64,000 nt of DNA from Acanthacorydalis orientalis (Eukaryota; Arthropoda; Insecta; Megaloptera; Corydalidae), in assembly GCA_034766995.1 (NCBI GenBank), contig CM068313.1, positions 33,453,496 through 33,517,495 on the forward strand. The letters run 5' to 3'. Under the pieces are notes generated by a model, which worked only from the letters and a program-made list of their open reading frames with translations, was not told where the DNA came from and searched no databases. How positions within the stretch are numbered: position 1 is the stretch's first letter; every line of letters starts with the position of its first letter. The position numbers were made by a program, and so were the translations under genes. Positions 1 to 12,987 of the stretch are shown here, piece by piece.

Positions 1-181
1 AGATAAATGTAACCAGGACTGAAATAATTCAAAAGCTTTGTGAAAAGAAAGAAAAACTGGATTTTATTTTTTAAAAAAATTTTTTTAATCACCTATTGAA
101 TTTTATTGAATTCACATTGAGAAAATGTTTATTCGTTTCACTCACCCCCCTCTCCCAAGATTAAATCTTGATATTAACTAG

Positions 182-232
<51 letters not shown>

Positions 233-1176
233 AGAGAGAGAGAGTGAGAAAGAGTTTGGCAGATTCATTAAACATATTTATTTATACACTAATATGTTAT
301 ATCAAGTTGTTTTTAGGCAAGTTTTAGTTTTATATCTGAGACTAATTCTTCTTCTGTAGATTTCACTTTATTTTCGTTGTTCCTGAGAATTCTTATATCC
401 CTGTTACCAACGTTTTCTTCTTTTGTTCTTCTTGACATGATTTATTCCTTTAACTTGTTTTCTTTTCTAGGAAAAAAATATATGCTACGTCAATAGTAAG
501 AAATATCTATAGGAATGTAGCCATAGTGAAACGCTCGGCTTAAAATATTTTGATATTGCGTACGATCGATTATGTATATTTGATAGACAATGTTATTATT
601 TTCAGAGACAAGCTTATAATATTATCTGTACAAACTGTAGCACGTAATATCAAAATATATTTTTTATACATTTTAATGACATTTGCATTGTAGTATATAT
701 ATGTCAATTGACACCAATTTCTATATCGAACCGAAGCTAAATTAATATTGGGAGGGGGGAATATGTTACAGTATTAAATTTGTCTCCATCTAATGTGTGT
801 AAAGTATCAGTTTAGTACAAATATTATTTTTAAAAGTATTTTAAAACGTTAATTATATACTGGTGTTTATAGTTAAATTAATTATTTAAAAAAATCTCAA
901 TACTTTGAATTATATTATCGCTTGAACTATGATCATGTACATAGATGAAATATAATTATAAAAATAAAAGAAAAAAATCTAATTATTTTAAAGTCAGTAA
1001 TGTTAATTCATTACTATGAAAGTATAGTTATATAATTTTAATGATAGTAAAAGCATATATAATGAGTTATACGCGATAAACATTTTTTTCTATGTTGCGT
1101 GACATAGTTTTGAATGTTTAATAATTTTTATGTCTCTTTTGCATACTTAAAATCATATAAAATTATAGAGTCCGCT

Positions 1177-1224
<48 letters not shown>

Positions 1225-2211
1225 CCAAATATTAAAATATCTTCAATATAAATTTTATTCCATTTACTAAAGTTTCGTCTTTTTTTGGCTGTATTTAAAA
1301 TGTCGGTCTCTAAAGTAGGTTAAGGATACGAATATAAAATGTCAGTCATTTTTTTTTGTGTTTTCATGAATACGAAACAGTTTTTAAATATGACGAATTG
1401 ATTGAATATTTATTATGATACCTGTTTTTTACTCTAACGTCTAAGAAAGAAATTGTTATTAGTAAACACAGTTGTTTTATTAACAGCATATTATTTTTGT
1501 ATGCTCGAATTTAAATAGTGAATTTTTAAATATTATAAATATTAACGATGATGCGCGCTTTCACTTACAGAAATCATAGGGTTTTTTTTATGCGCGAATG
1601 TAATAAAAAACATTCATGAACAATTATCATTTCGTATATTTCATATTTTTTTCCAAAAATAATGCATATAACTGATGTCAAAATCATGATGTATTGGTTA
1701 AAATCGTATATTCTGACAAGAAAATCAATAAATTTGTATATAGTAGTTAAATATTGATCATTTTTCTACATATTGTTTGTATGTACTTTTTAAGGATTGT
1801 AAAAATTTTTCTAATAAGTAAAAAAATACGATTTGAGATCCATTACTTTTTTGAAAATTTTATTTATATTTGCCAAATAAAATTATTCATATAAAGTTCT
1901 CAAATATAAGCAAAATATGAGTATTCTGATGGGGTAAAATAATTCCTTTTCTGTAATGATGTGGAAATTTTAAGTTTTTCCTGTTTTAATATGTTTATAA
2001 AATTATATATATATATAATAAAATAAAAATATACTTTATTGTTACTAAATATTGTACAGGGCCAAGTTTAGCCGGCTTGCTATGTAAATTTAATGCGGTG
2101 CCCTTACCGATTCCGGTATTTATCCGCTTTTGGGGTTTGATTGTAATGTGTTGTGTAATTTTTATTAATGTCCTTACATGTTTTCCGGGAAAAAATTTCA
2201 AAAAACCGGGG
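1..2211. other. A+T-rich non-coding stretch
   Basis: No reading frame here looks like protein. It holds a (TA)n array at 184-229 that runs straight into (GA)n at 230-254, and a second (TA)n array at 1180-1222. The rest is A+T-rich unique-looking sequence. Confidence 0.6.
184..254. repeat. Compound (TA)n-(GA)n microsatellite
   Basis: About 23 TA units are followed at once by a GA run with small interruptions. The same TA-to-GA switch recurs at 37982-38030, and in palindromic form at 20528-20578 and 35211-35252. Confidence 0.9.
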
Positions 2212-2241
2212 GATATATATACACATATATACATACATATG

Positions 2242-2299
<58 letters not shown>

Positions 2300-2326
2300 G
2301 ACATATATATATATATATATATATAC
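2212..2326. repeat. (TA)n microsatellite with ACATAC interruptions
   Basis: A long TA array broken by TACATACATATG-type steps. It borders the G+C-rich dispersed repeat on its right. Reading frames here give only Tyr-Ile runs in several frames and should not be called genes. Confidence 0.9.
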
Positions 2327-2327
2327 A

Positions 2328-2481
2328 CTAGAAAGCTTCGCCCCCTGCTCGCTGTGCTCACTAACCAGCGGGCTCGCTGCGCTTGTCCACTTGTCAGTTA
2401 TAAGAATGTACATGAACTGAATGAAATAATAAACATATTTAGGTATCAAAGAAGCTACGTCTCAAATAAACGACGTCATGG

Positions 2482-2484
<3 letters not shown>
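2328..2484. mobile_element. Dispersed repeat copy 1 (CGCCCC...GCTCGCTGCGCT family)
   Basis: A G+C-rich block containing GCTTCGCCCCCTGCTCGCT and GGGCTCGCTGCGCTTGTC is followed by an A+T-rich body (AATAAACATATTTAGGTATC, CGACGTCATGGATTT). The same order of blocks is found at 37695-37880, so this is a repeat family and not unique DNA. A related piece (GTGGATAATTCTGATTTT) lies at 2619-2636, separated by a (TA)n expansion at 2485-2513. No coding capacity is visible. I do not recognise the class; a retroelement tail or SINE is possible. Confidence 0.7.
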
Positions 2485-2516
<32 letters not shown>

Positions 2517-2628
2517 AGTATGTGTTATATATAGTTAATATATATGTTAGTATGTGTATTTAAACATTCTTGCAAATAGATTATTTTTTGCAACATGTTA
2601 TTTTATAAAGTTTTCTGTGGATAATTCT

Positions 2629-2636
<8 letters not shown>

Positions 2637-2684
<48 letters not shown>

Positions 2685-2725
2685 GTATGTATATATATAT
2701 ATATATATATGCATATATGTATATA
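2637..2725. repeat. (TA)n with internal (GTAT)n
   Basis: A TA run, then about five GTAT units at 2671-2690, then TA again. Confidence 0.9.
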
Positions 2726-3490
2726 AAACAGGTATTTGGAATTAAATGTTTTACTCGAATATTATGAATAACACTTACATTTTCTGAATGGCACGTGAGA
2801 TGTTGAAAAAATGAAATTATATGCATATGATATTTAAATGAGTAGTAAAAAATTCAGGGTCTCAATATTGACTCCTCTTACATGTGTAAACACGGAACAA
2901 TATTTATATTTTTAGTGTGCTATGCACGAAATATTATCACGTAATGCACTACTGCATGCTTTTTTATTGATGTCCATCAGGCAATTTCTAAAAATAATAG
3001 AATACCTCGTGTCATATCTTCTTACTCTATTTGTCGTGAGAGTTCTTTGTAAAATCAATGCTTGCTGGTCTCGTGCGTTGTACGACGTAATCTAATTATG
3101 TACGAACCAATGTCGACTGTTCATTGTGGTCAGTCCTACATTTGTGTGTATGTATATGCATACAGGTACTGTTGTTTCTATTGTCAGACGAGAACAGAAG
3201 AAATCCTATTATACAATATGTAAACACTTATTATATTTATTTGTGGCATTTGTTCAATTTGATTTAATCGAATGTTTATATATTTAGAAATTGTTGTTCG
3301 AAGGTAGAGAAGTCCACGTATAACCAGTATATACAACCTAGTGGCATTTAATTTGTATCTAAGTTTTTCGCCTCCGTCATTTATAATCACATTTGTTAGA
3401 AATCGGGACGTGTGTTATACTTCTTATAAGTATATTAGATGGAATTTAAGAACTTCAAAATACTGACTGTGCCAAACACGAACTATTATA

Positions 3491-3842
3491 TATGGCACCC
3501 ATTTATCTAGATTTTTTTGTTTTTCCAATTAGGCTCAAATGTCGAACAACTCTTGAATGATCAACATCGAGTTCTTCTTCCACCTGTCGAGTTGTTTCAC
3601 GTGGGTGCGCTTCAATAATGGTTCTTAAATCATTATTGTTTATAGCTGAAGGACGTGCACAACCTTCCTCATCGTCAATGCTTTCGTTTCCTTTACGAAA
3701 TTTCCCAAACCAGTGTTGAGCTGTACGTTCACTAATCGACTCTTCGCCAAAAAGAAACTGATATTTCTAGCAATTTCTGTTGCTTTAAGTTCCAATTGAA
3801 ACTCGTACAACAAAATCGGGCGTGTTTGCTTTTTTCCATGAC
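3491..3842 (-). pseudogene. mariner transposase, N-terminal fragment
   Basis: The start codon is the ATG whose complement lies at about 3837-3839. The reading frame begins MEKSKHARF/KKQTRP-like depending on frame and soon breaks. Pieces equivalent to the helix-turn-helix region can be followed in shifted frames: the interval around GERTAQHWF-type residues, then GRP, then the basic RHL(S)LIGK stretch. There is at least one frameshift in the first 30 codons. The catalytic DD34D domain is absent, so this copy cannot make an active enzyme. Confidence 0.75.
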
Positions 3843-4027
3843 TAATTTAAGAGGTTATATCCAACAATACTAAAGAATAAAAACAATAGACATAATTTGA
3901 AATCAGTAATGCGAATTTCATTGTTTACAATGATGTATCACATGACTATAACAAAAGATAACGATAACTAGAAAAATCGATCTAAACCTAAAATAATAAA
4001 AACCGCAATCATTTTGCACCAACCTAA
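3491..4027 (-). mobile_element. mariner transposon, 3'-truncated copy (copy A)
   Basis: On the minus strand the element starts at 4027 with TTAGGTTGGTGCAAAATGAT followed by TGCGGTTTTT, a typical mariner terminal repeat, with a TA next to it at 4028-4029. The following leader matches copy C at 16737, including TCATTGTAAACAATGA and GTTGGATATAACCTCTTAAA. Similarity stops near codon 'KWVP' of the transposase, just left of 3491, and no second terminal repeat is seen. The element therefore keeps only the 5' (DNA-binding) part. Confidence 0.85.
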
Positions 4028-4550
4028 TAGTATCGTCACCTTTTAAAACGTTTAATATTATATAGTAGAAAATTTTATTATGTATTAACAGGGTTTTTTC
4101 GAGCAAATTGGCGGTATAATAAATGATTAAAAAGTAAATATTTGCTCAATATGTATATTTGTATGAGCTGGGAGCATTTTATGTGTTTTAAATTTATTTA
4201 ATCCGTTTCGAAAGATGAAAACACCTTTAAGTTATTGATACATTTTTATATTTTCGCTTTTGAATAAATAAAAAATATTTCATAAGGAAAAAGAATGACA
4301 TGCTCGTGCAAAATGTGAAATTAAAGGAAATCTCATGAAACTTGAGATACGCAATGGAAGCGTGTGTGGGAACTATGTAAATGTCTATATGTGTTAACGT
4401 CTAGCTGAGTATGCACCTGATCTAGTAAATTGTAGCACATGTTAAATTAATGATTTGAAATGTATCTTCTTTACATGCGCGGACAGATTATACATATGCA
4501 CATATACATACATACAGACAGATGTAAGAATGTATGTGTGTGTACATACA

Positions 4551-4697
<147 letters not shown>

Positions 4698-7018
4698 CGT
4701 ACGTGTGTATAAACGTATATTTGTAAAATATAATAAAAAGGGGAGCATTAAAGCTGAGTCATTTATTTTCGAAGCCCTCGTGTTATCATCTATTACATGT
4801 ATACAATTCAGATTTTGTTTGATTGTAGATATATATGTATGATCGTGAGATATGTTCATGTGGCCGTAATCAGATATTCATTAATCATTCATGAATTTGA
4901 TATGTTTTCATGGATCAATGTCTGGTTTTGATTTTTACATTAGTTTTTTTTTATTTTACAATAAAGCAGGTGTAGCGAACGGATATAATTATTAAATTTT
5001 TATTTTTTTTATGTTAACTAGATTGACGGTGGCTGTACAGTAAACTACTCTCTTTAAATAAATCTTTTTCTTCATATCGCCATAAAAGATTTTGTGCTTA
5101 TAATAAATATTAAACGAATTTCATATTTCTGTTTTATATAGATTTTTAAATTTGAACATGTACTTATTTGTAATAAGGTAAACTTGTTTACATGTCGAGA
5201 ATTCAAGATATGTAGCGATAAGACTGAATTTTTAATGTAATCATTAAAAAAGAATACAAAGCATTTGAATTATCTTTGAAAAAAATAATTTGTCTCAACA
5301 AAAAACTTTTTTAGAAAAAAATCAATTATGTATTTTTTCTCATTAGATTATAAAAAATAGCATTCGCGACGGGATTCCGTTTGATTAAGATTGTACGACG
5401 CGTTAACAGACGCATAGCGAGAGGAAACGTGAAACATGCTTGAATTGCAAACATTATCAACCGCTGTGTGCGGCGAGAGATCACTCAAACGCCACCCTAT
5501 TCATCGTATGGGGGAGCAAAAGGTGAAACCGATTATTGCTCGCTAGTAAATTGTTAAAATTATTCTACAAACATTGTACTTGATGAATACATCGTATCTA
5601 TATAATCTTGACGAAGGTCATGCAATCAGATTTTTGTTTACTTTTTGATTTGTTTCGACGCAAGAAACTGAAATTGCGCTGAAGCCTTGATTCAGTCGAA
5701 TCATTTGAAATGTACTCTCCGTCCATTGATACGTTGATTCCGTCGTGCGTGTATGTATGTTTTGAATAAAACGATTACACGATATATGAAAAGATAACAT
5801 GATAGCAAAGCACCTAGGTTACAGACTGGATTGTTAGGTTAGGTTCAATTTGTAGTAAATTCATATAGTTACGTACATTGTACGGTAGGTTAGGCGTAAT
5901 TGATGATAATTGGTTGTTTATGACAATTTTCTTGTAGAATATTGCGACGATATAGTTATAAAAAATAAATACGTCGTATATATGAAAATGTTGAGTATGA
6001 TCAAGAGCATACCTTCATTTATTGCATGTATGTGTGTGTATGTTTCTTTTTGAAACATTCACTTCATCAGTAGCTATTCATTTGTTGAGGTTTTTATAGT
6101 AATTATAGAACATTATCGTAATTACGCCATGTTTACACGTTTATATTAGTAATAATATTATTTAATCAGTGTAATATATATATATATATATATATTACAT
6201 TCAAATTAATAAATTTTAAATAAAAGCACAGAGATATAAGACTAAGATATTGGAAACTTTACATGCTTTTTATTTAATTAGATTCTTTTATTTAATATAT
6301 GTCTAATAGGTTTCCAAGGTCAGTATTTGAAGATTATCAAATGCTTTCAGTTATATCTATAGCTTAACGGAGCTTCCTATTCAATCATATTTTTGCTTTT
6401 TTTGTAAACATGTTTGTTTTCGTAAACATAAATTTGTTTGCAATTTGAAACATTCACAAGTCAGTTGAATTTTATTTGCGCTCTATAAGAACTAATCTAA
6501 CAAATAATGTAACGTCGTTTACAGTTGAAAAGTAAACCAAAAAAGATGAAAGATAAAATTTGTAATTAATTCATCAAAGGAAGTTATAATATTATTATTC
6601 ATATTTGTCAAGTTGTCACTCCTCCACTCTATATTACAATCTGATAGATGGAACTTGTTCAGTCAATATAAGCTTTGAAAAATATCTATTATTTTTTAAT
6701 ATTCGCCGATTAATTGATTGACTAAGAAATGTATAATAACTTATATTAAGGAATATATAATAATGTTTATGAAATGTATTTTTAAACTTTTCATACTAAT
6801 ATGGATCTCAAATTACTCACTTTTGTTTAATAAAATTGTAACACTTTTACAAAACGTTATGCAATGATCTCTCGATAATTAAAAAGTGACTTTTTTCTAT
6901 TATATGGAAATATATAAATTATAAATAAGTATATATGGGATTATTAAGAGACCTCATGGAATAAAAACCTTTTTTAAACATCATGGTGAATAATGGGTTA
7001 AAAAAACTTTAATTAATA

Positions 7019-7066
<48 letters not shown>

Positions 7067-7241
7067 GTAGACTTAAAATAAATGGTATTTATGTTTCGTG
7101 TATCACTATAATTGATTGTATGCATTGCGTTAGTTTTATCTTGATAAGCAGTATCAAAAATGTGTTATTAATTGTGACTATCACATTTTTGTAATTTTTA
7201 GAATATCGATTTTTATATATTCAGGACTTGTTTCTCTTTAG

Positions 7242-7244
<3 letters not shown>

Positions 7245-7288
<44 letters not shown>

Positions 7289-7391
7289 TATATATATATA
7301 TATATAGATATATATATATATATATATATATAGATATATATATATATATATACGTATATGTATATATATATATATATATGTGTGTATATAA
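7245..7391. repeat. (TA)n with periodic GATA units, ending (GT)n
   Basis: TA runs are interrupted by TAGATA at roughly 20-30 bp spacing, and the array ends in TGTGTGTATA. The spacing suggests that a larger TA-plus-GATA unit was duplicated. Confidence 0.9.
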
Positions 7392-8159
7392 TTAGACTAA
7401 TGTATCATAAATTCCAATTTAGTCCTTAATCCATTACGAAAATAGAAATGAAATATTTATGTAATAACGTAAACATCGTACAAGTGCATTATTACAACAT
7501 TCACAAAGAGGTGTCTTATTGTATGTCTCTTTGATGGGGTGCGAAATAAAGACCCTCGTAAATATATCCCCAGGGATTGGATGCAATGTAAGGTCGTGAG
7601 AAACTAACCTTATGTGTACTGTATAGTGATATGTTTCACAAAAACGAAGTTATCGACAATATTGTATATAAAATACTATGTTTATTGATAGAAAATTGCA
7701 TTTTTACAATTTGAATTTCGTACTTTTTGATTATATACGTGTAGAATGTTTATTACAAAACACATGAATTCTGTTAAAAGTAATGATACAATTATCTCTT
7801 CTATTTTTTAACAATAACATTTGAAAAGTTACTATCACATTGTGCTGCTGGTCAGTTGATCTAACTTTGCGTACTAGATCCTCTATTATTTGCTATAATT
7901 CAATAATAAAAGCATTTGTTTTGAACTCTTGATGAGCTTAAAATCTTGGCAGAGATATAAAATAATCTAAAGTAAAAAATACATAATCTAAAAGCGATTC
8001 ACACTTAGTTTATTAATTCAAAGATACTTGTTTTTCGAATACATTTTTTCATAATAACGATTAAAGTTTTCATTCATTACTGGGATATTTAATTATATAT
8101 TGGTATTTATTTATAAACATAAAAGTTTCTTCTAATATAAAATAGCTATATACACACAT

Positions 8160-8193
8160 ATATACTTATATATATATATATATATATATATAA
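8160..8193. repeat. (TA)n tail of the adjacent LINE copy
   Basis: This array is fused to the 3' end of the minus-strand LINE remnant at 8194. Read on the minus strand, it follows directly after a GCT-repeat that ends the element. Confidence 0.75.
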
Positions 8194-8632
8194 GCAGCAG
8201 CAGCAGCAACCGCAGCTTCTTTCGATCCACTGAATGAAGAAGGCCTCTTCCCAAACTTTTCGGTTCAAACGATTCAATACGTCTCGACCATAAATTTCCA
8301 ATAAATTTTCTTATACCCTTATCCCATCTGTCCATTGATCTTTTTCTGAGTTTTTAAATTTCTTAGTTTCCAATCAATAATCACTTTTGTTCACGTTTGT
8401 CTCTTCCCTTCTTGCAATACGTTCTGCTCATTTCCATTTCAAACTCTTCACTCTTCTTATTATCTGTAACTTCAGTTTATTTTCGTATCCATTCTATTAT
8501 TGTGTTATGTTTTCTTGTTATTCTCAACATATATCTTTCCATACTGCTCTGAGTTGTTTTAAGTAGTTGTATTGTTTTGGAATTAAGAGTCCATGTTTCT
8601 TTTCTATAAGTATAACACACTGGTCAACTATT
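8194..8632 (-). mobile_element. Non-LTR retrotransposon (LINE), 3' end fragment
   Basis: Read on the minus strand this is the end of a reverse-transcriptase ORF, then a short GCT-repeat (8194-8209) and a (TA)n tail. The order LDSKT/LNSKT, TQR-MER, EWIRK, VKSLKWKWAERIARR, DRW, IRKF-G, EEAFFIQWIERS is the usual C-terminal layout of RTE-like insect LINEs. The right (5') end is truncated. A more decayed relative lies at 34735-35115. Confidence 0.85.
8194..8632 (-). pseudogene. LINE reverse transcriptase C-terminal remnant
   Basis: The frame is broken by several indels and stops. Recognisable stretches, in order on the minus strand: a TYG/ETWTL-like region near 8600; NSKTIQLLKTTQ and MER near 8560; EWIRK near 8495; RRVKSLKWKWAERIARREE near 8430; MDRWDKGIRKFIGNLWSRR near 8320; and in the next frame EEAFFIQWIERSCG near 8215. 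No catalytic YXDD motif is present because the 5' part is missing. The function is inferred from family knowledge of RTE-type LINE C-termini. Confidence 0.8.
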
Positions 8633-8719
8633 TTCTCTTCAAACAGAGTGGGATATTCGATTTAAATATTGAAGCGTTTCATTCAAATGAACTTCATACA
8701 ATTTTTGTTCTTCAATAAA

Positions 8720-8723
<4 letters not shown>

Positions 8724-8766
<43 letters not shown>

Positions 8767-8794
8767 TATATATATATATATATATATATATATC
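8724..8794. repeat. (TA)n microsatellite
   Basis: Two TA runs separated by TATGTTTATA. It lies between the LINE fragment and the TTAA miniature element. Confidence 0.9.
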
Positions 8795-8801
8795 CTTGTT
8801 A

Positions 8802-8880
8802 TTAACACATTGCCCACCGAAATTTAGTGCCATAACGTAAATGGAGTAGATTTCTATCCATTTGGTCGACAATGTGTTAA
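8802..8880. mobile_element. 71-bp TTAA-flanked miniature element (piggyBac-type MITE)
   Basis: A TTAA at 8802-8805 and another at 8877-8880 flank 71 bp. Its ends are inverted copies: CACATTGCCCACC on the left and CACATTGTCGACC on the right strand (11 of 13 match). TTAA target duplication is the hallmark of the piggyBac superfamily. It has no coding capacity. A piggyBac transposase relic also occurs at 56951. Confidence 0.65.
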
Positions 8881-9055
8881 GATATCTCAAATAAACTTAT
8901 TTCGTAACTTCTTCGATTTCTGTGTCTTTTATTTCTATTTTTTTCAGAAGAACAAACGTATTGAACATCATTTTTGATTTTTCATTTGGACTTCTGTTTT
9001 TCGTCTGACGTTGCTTATTCTTCAGTTCTTTTTTACAATTCTTTCGTAATATTTG

Positions 9056-9057
<2 letters not shown>

Positions 9058-9096
<39 letters not shown>

Positions 9097-11286
9097 GTGA
9101 TAATGCATAACAAAATGGAAAAAAAATTAAAATTGTTATACTTTTTTTATTATTTTTTAACTAAACGGTTATTTAAAAAACTCAAATTTATATAAAACCT
9201 CTTATGAATAATAATATAAATGACCGTATTTCGTTTGCATTTCTACATCAAATTATAATGAGTTCTATTGATTCACATTTGTCTCATTTAAAAACAGTAA
9301 ATTATTTAAAATGTTGTATTGACTCAAATAAATGTAATATTCAAGGTGATATTATAGAATACAAGTAGAACTAACCTAGGCAATATGTTTACAAAATTAT
9401 TTGAAATACGAGAAGAACAGAATTATTTATGATAAAAGATTTCATTGTGATTTAATTATTATTTTATAAAAATAATGACTATAGTTATATGCTGCTTTTA
9501 TTTATAATATAAATAATATATATATATATGTATATGAAGTGTCAGAGAAAATATATTTGAATTGATGAAAATCTTAAATTTCAAAATTTCCCCTTTTTGT
9601 TCATAAAACGCAGCATCAAATGAATGCAGGATTAATTCTTGTCTAAGGTGTGAACATTAACAACAATAGACACAGTGTTATTAGATGAGGGTGAAAATCA
9701 TTTCAGATATGGGATGCTATTTAAGGGTGAAACGGAACGAGACACTGCGGGGGAACGTAATATAACTGCAATAAATCTGTTACAAGCCTATATACGGCCA
9801 GTTGATTAAGAATGGTTTGTTGGTGAACCAACTAGATAAATATATCAATTTCAGAGAGTAGTTATTGTGGGAACCCATTTAAATTAGTATGTAGTATGTT
9901 CTAATTGAATTGTGAATTATTTCGGTTAGTTTCTGTTAATTGGAGACAATATAATATGTAAGAAATTAGTGCACGTTCGGTTTGTCCATTTAGTTAAGCT
10001 AATATCAATTGAAATTAGACAATTTCTGAACGAAAACATTTTTCAATACAACAGAAGTTCAAGAAAACAAAATGATAATACTTTTTACTATTAAGTGTTG
10101 TTAATGTATTCTTCTAACATATAATTTATATATTACATTAATCGAATTATTTACTAGAAGCTTATTTTATAGCTTAAATTATGTTTCATATTGACAATAA
10201 ATTACATAACTTATTATTTTTAGTCAAAGTTGTTTATTTGTCTGAAATGTAACACATATTTAACTAGAGAGTAATCTTAAATCGCTTCTGTAATGAATGA
10301 TAAGTTGTTTTAGAATCCTGGACTTGAATTTAAATAGATTGGTCAATAGTTTATGTGATAACAAATTAGTATATGTTTTTTTGATTAGATTCTTTTTAGA
10401 TAGAGTAATCTGACGCATCCGAATACAAATTATGATATATTTCTCTTTAAATGAAAAAAAAATGTTAAAAATACTTTTCTAAACTACATTTTTAAATTAT
10501 TTAAAGTAATAAACATTTAGATAAATAGGGATATCTTTAATAAAAAAATCTAAAGTTTTTAAATAATTCAAAATAATCAAACATGTAAAGACATAAATAT
10601 ACATTTTAAAATAGAAGACACTTTTTTAAATTGTTCATTTTATATACTTATCGTCTGAATATACAGACTTTTTCATACCAGTTATGAAATTGTAACTATA
10701 ATAATAATTTTCCTCTAATTATGAAAACACACCTGGTCCTAATATTAAATAAAAGTCTGTATATATACGAAATAGATCATTCATTTAGTGCGTGTCTAAC
10801 ATGTGGACGCTAAGCGTCTTCTCAGAGGCCACAATGACCACTTATCAGGACCGTTAACAAACGCACGAGGTGGTCATAACCAAAAATAGATTTTCGGAAG
10901 CGCAGCCAAATATTTAAAACACTTCCATTCAACAAGGATAGAATAATATTTATGCATGTGTACGTTTGCATCCTTTCATTATTTTCTATCCCTGTTTGGT
11001 GGAGGACGCCAAGAAACAATAATATTGATTAGATTTGTCTCCGAGTAAGCAAATAAACAGTATATAGGTGCTGTCTAACGTGTATAAACACACCTGTATT
11101 CTATCCTTCGTTAAAATCGTTGTAAGTCAAATTTTATGATCTGCTTACTAACTAAACAGAAGACTTTGTTGCCATGTAACGGAATTAGATAGGCGCTTAT
11201 AAATAGAGTAATGGAAAATTAAATAAATCGGCGCTAGAAAATTGTTTTCATATTTACTTATACATATATACAAACGTGTAAAATAT

Positions 11287-11349
<63 letters not shown>

Positions 11350-12916
11350 TAAATGTAAACTTGATTGTGATTATCCTTGAATGTAGTTTCAAAATTGAAA
11401 TTTGGAGGTGGAATTTGTTTATAATTGCAGTCGAGATAATTTTGTTATATAATTTAATTGGCAATCCTTCAAAACGTATATTACTTATTCGTATTTATTG
11501 TTATAACTAGTGCAACTTTATTATTATTATTTAATAATGTTAATTGATAGAATAGTGGAGTACGTTTGTGTATTACTTATCTGAAATGTAAAATACTTTT
11601 TCAGTACCCTTTATTCGGCAGCTATTTTTTAAGTGACAGAGACTTGGATTTTCGTTTAAATTTGCTACTAATGTTTCTAATGTATTATTATTTATTTTGT
11701 AGTGTATTTATTATTTTCGATATATTTTGTATCCTCAACCAAATTACTCACTTTACTATTCGCCATGTTTATAAAGCATTAAATAAATATACTTAGCCCT
11801 GTTCTTAATTTAATTATAAAATTAATATAAAATTGATTATATAATATAAACAATTAATTTTTTTAATAAAATAGAATTAGAAACTTTCGTGTTCTATCCG
11901 TATGTTTCTCTGTTAATTTTACTATATGGAAAATTTTATGAAGCAGTGTTGAGTTTTATATATATATATATACATACATATGTATATATATATATTCATA
12001 CATACATACATACATACATATGTGTGTGTATATTATAATTAATATGAGTTAAAAGTGACTTGTTAGGATTAGACAAATATATTTTTTTATATGTACGTAG
12101 TGTATATTAAAATATAACACAAATTGTAAAAATAATATCTATTTATTTATATAGTCAATGACTTATTTTTTGAAATTTGGAAACAAACCACTTCTTACAT
12201 TTATTTTCAGTCAAACACAAAATTTAATAAATCGATTTCTTTCTTTATTTATATTCGTTTGCATTCGTTAATATTTAAAAAAATGTACATATTTTAAAAC
12301 ATAAAATAAAAAAATAATGTGATATATATTAAATAGAAGAAATTCGAATACTCTTTTGTAACTAAAACAATTTTTGCCTTTGAATTGTACGTAATCTCGC
12401 ATATCTGCACTGCAAACTAATAAAATTACATTGAATTCCTTGTTATCTTTATTCTATGATGCAATAATGAATTATTTGACAAAGGGCAAAGATATAACGC
12501 TATGATAGAGCCGAACATTTATTGCGAAAATAGGGGTGGGTACAACGAACAATGTATTGTTATATAAATCACACCCCATATTGGCCAATTCCATGGACAA
12601 TATAATCGTAAGGGGTTGTGTGAAAGATTTATAGTGTACTGGTTTGTAAATAATTTCTTGTACGCTCCTAATTATTCTAAATAATTAAAGTAACATATTA
12701 ACACTCGTTATTATACTTATATATAATATTATGTGATAATTCTTCTAATCTAAATGAATTTAATATAGCAAATTGTGTAAATAGTATTTAATTTTAATAC
12801 TTCAGTATTTCATGATCCTTAAAAAGATACATTTTTCTCAAATATACAAATCCTTATTTAATTTTATTTTCTGTTTAATTTAGTTTATAGTATTTACCTT
12901 ATAATATTTATCTATC

Positions 12917-12987
<71 letters not shown>

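Noticed and set aside
2077..2518. Overlapping plus and minus frames of 80-116 codons
   Set aside because: They are mostly Tyr-Ile runs read through a TA array and the dispersed repeat; openness comes from the repeat.
5836..5895. Telomeric TTAGG array
   Set aside because: Only two or three units in variant form; internal motifs, not a telomere.
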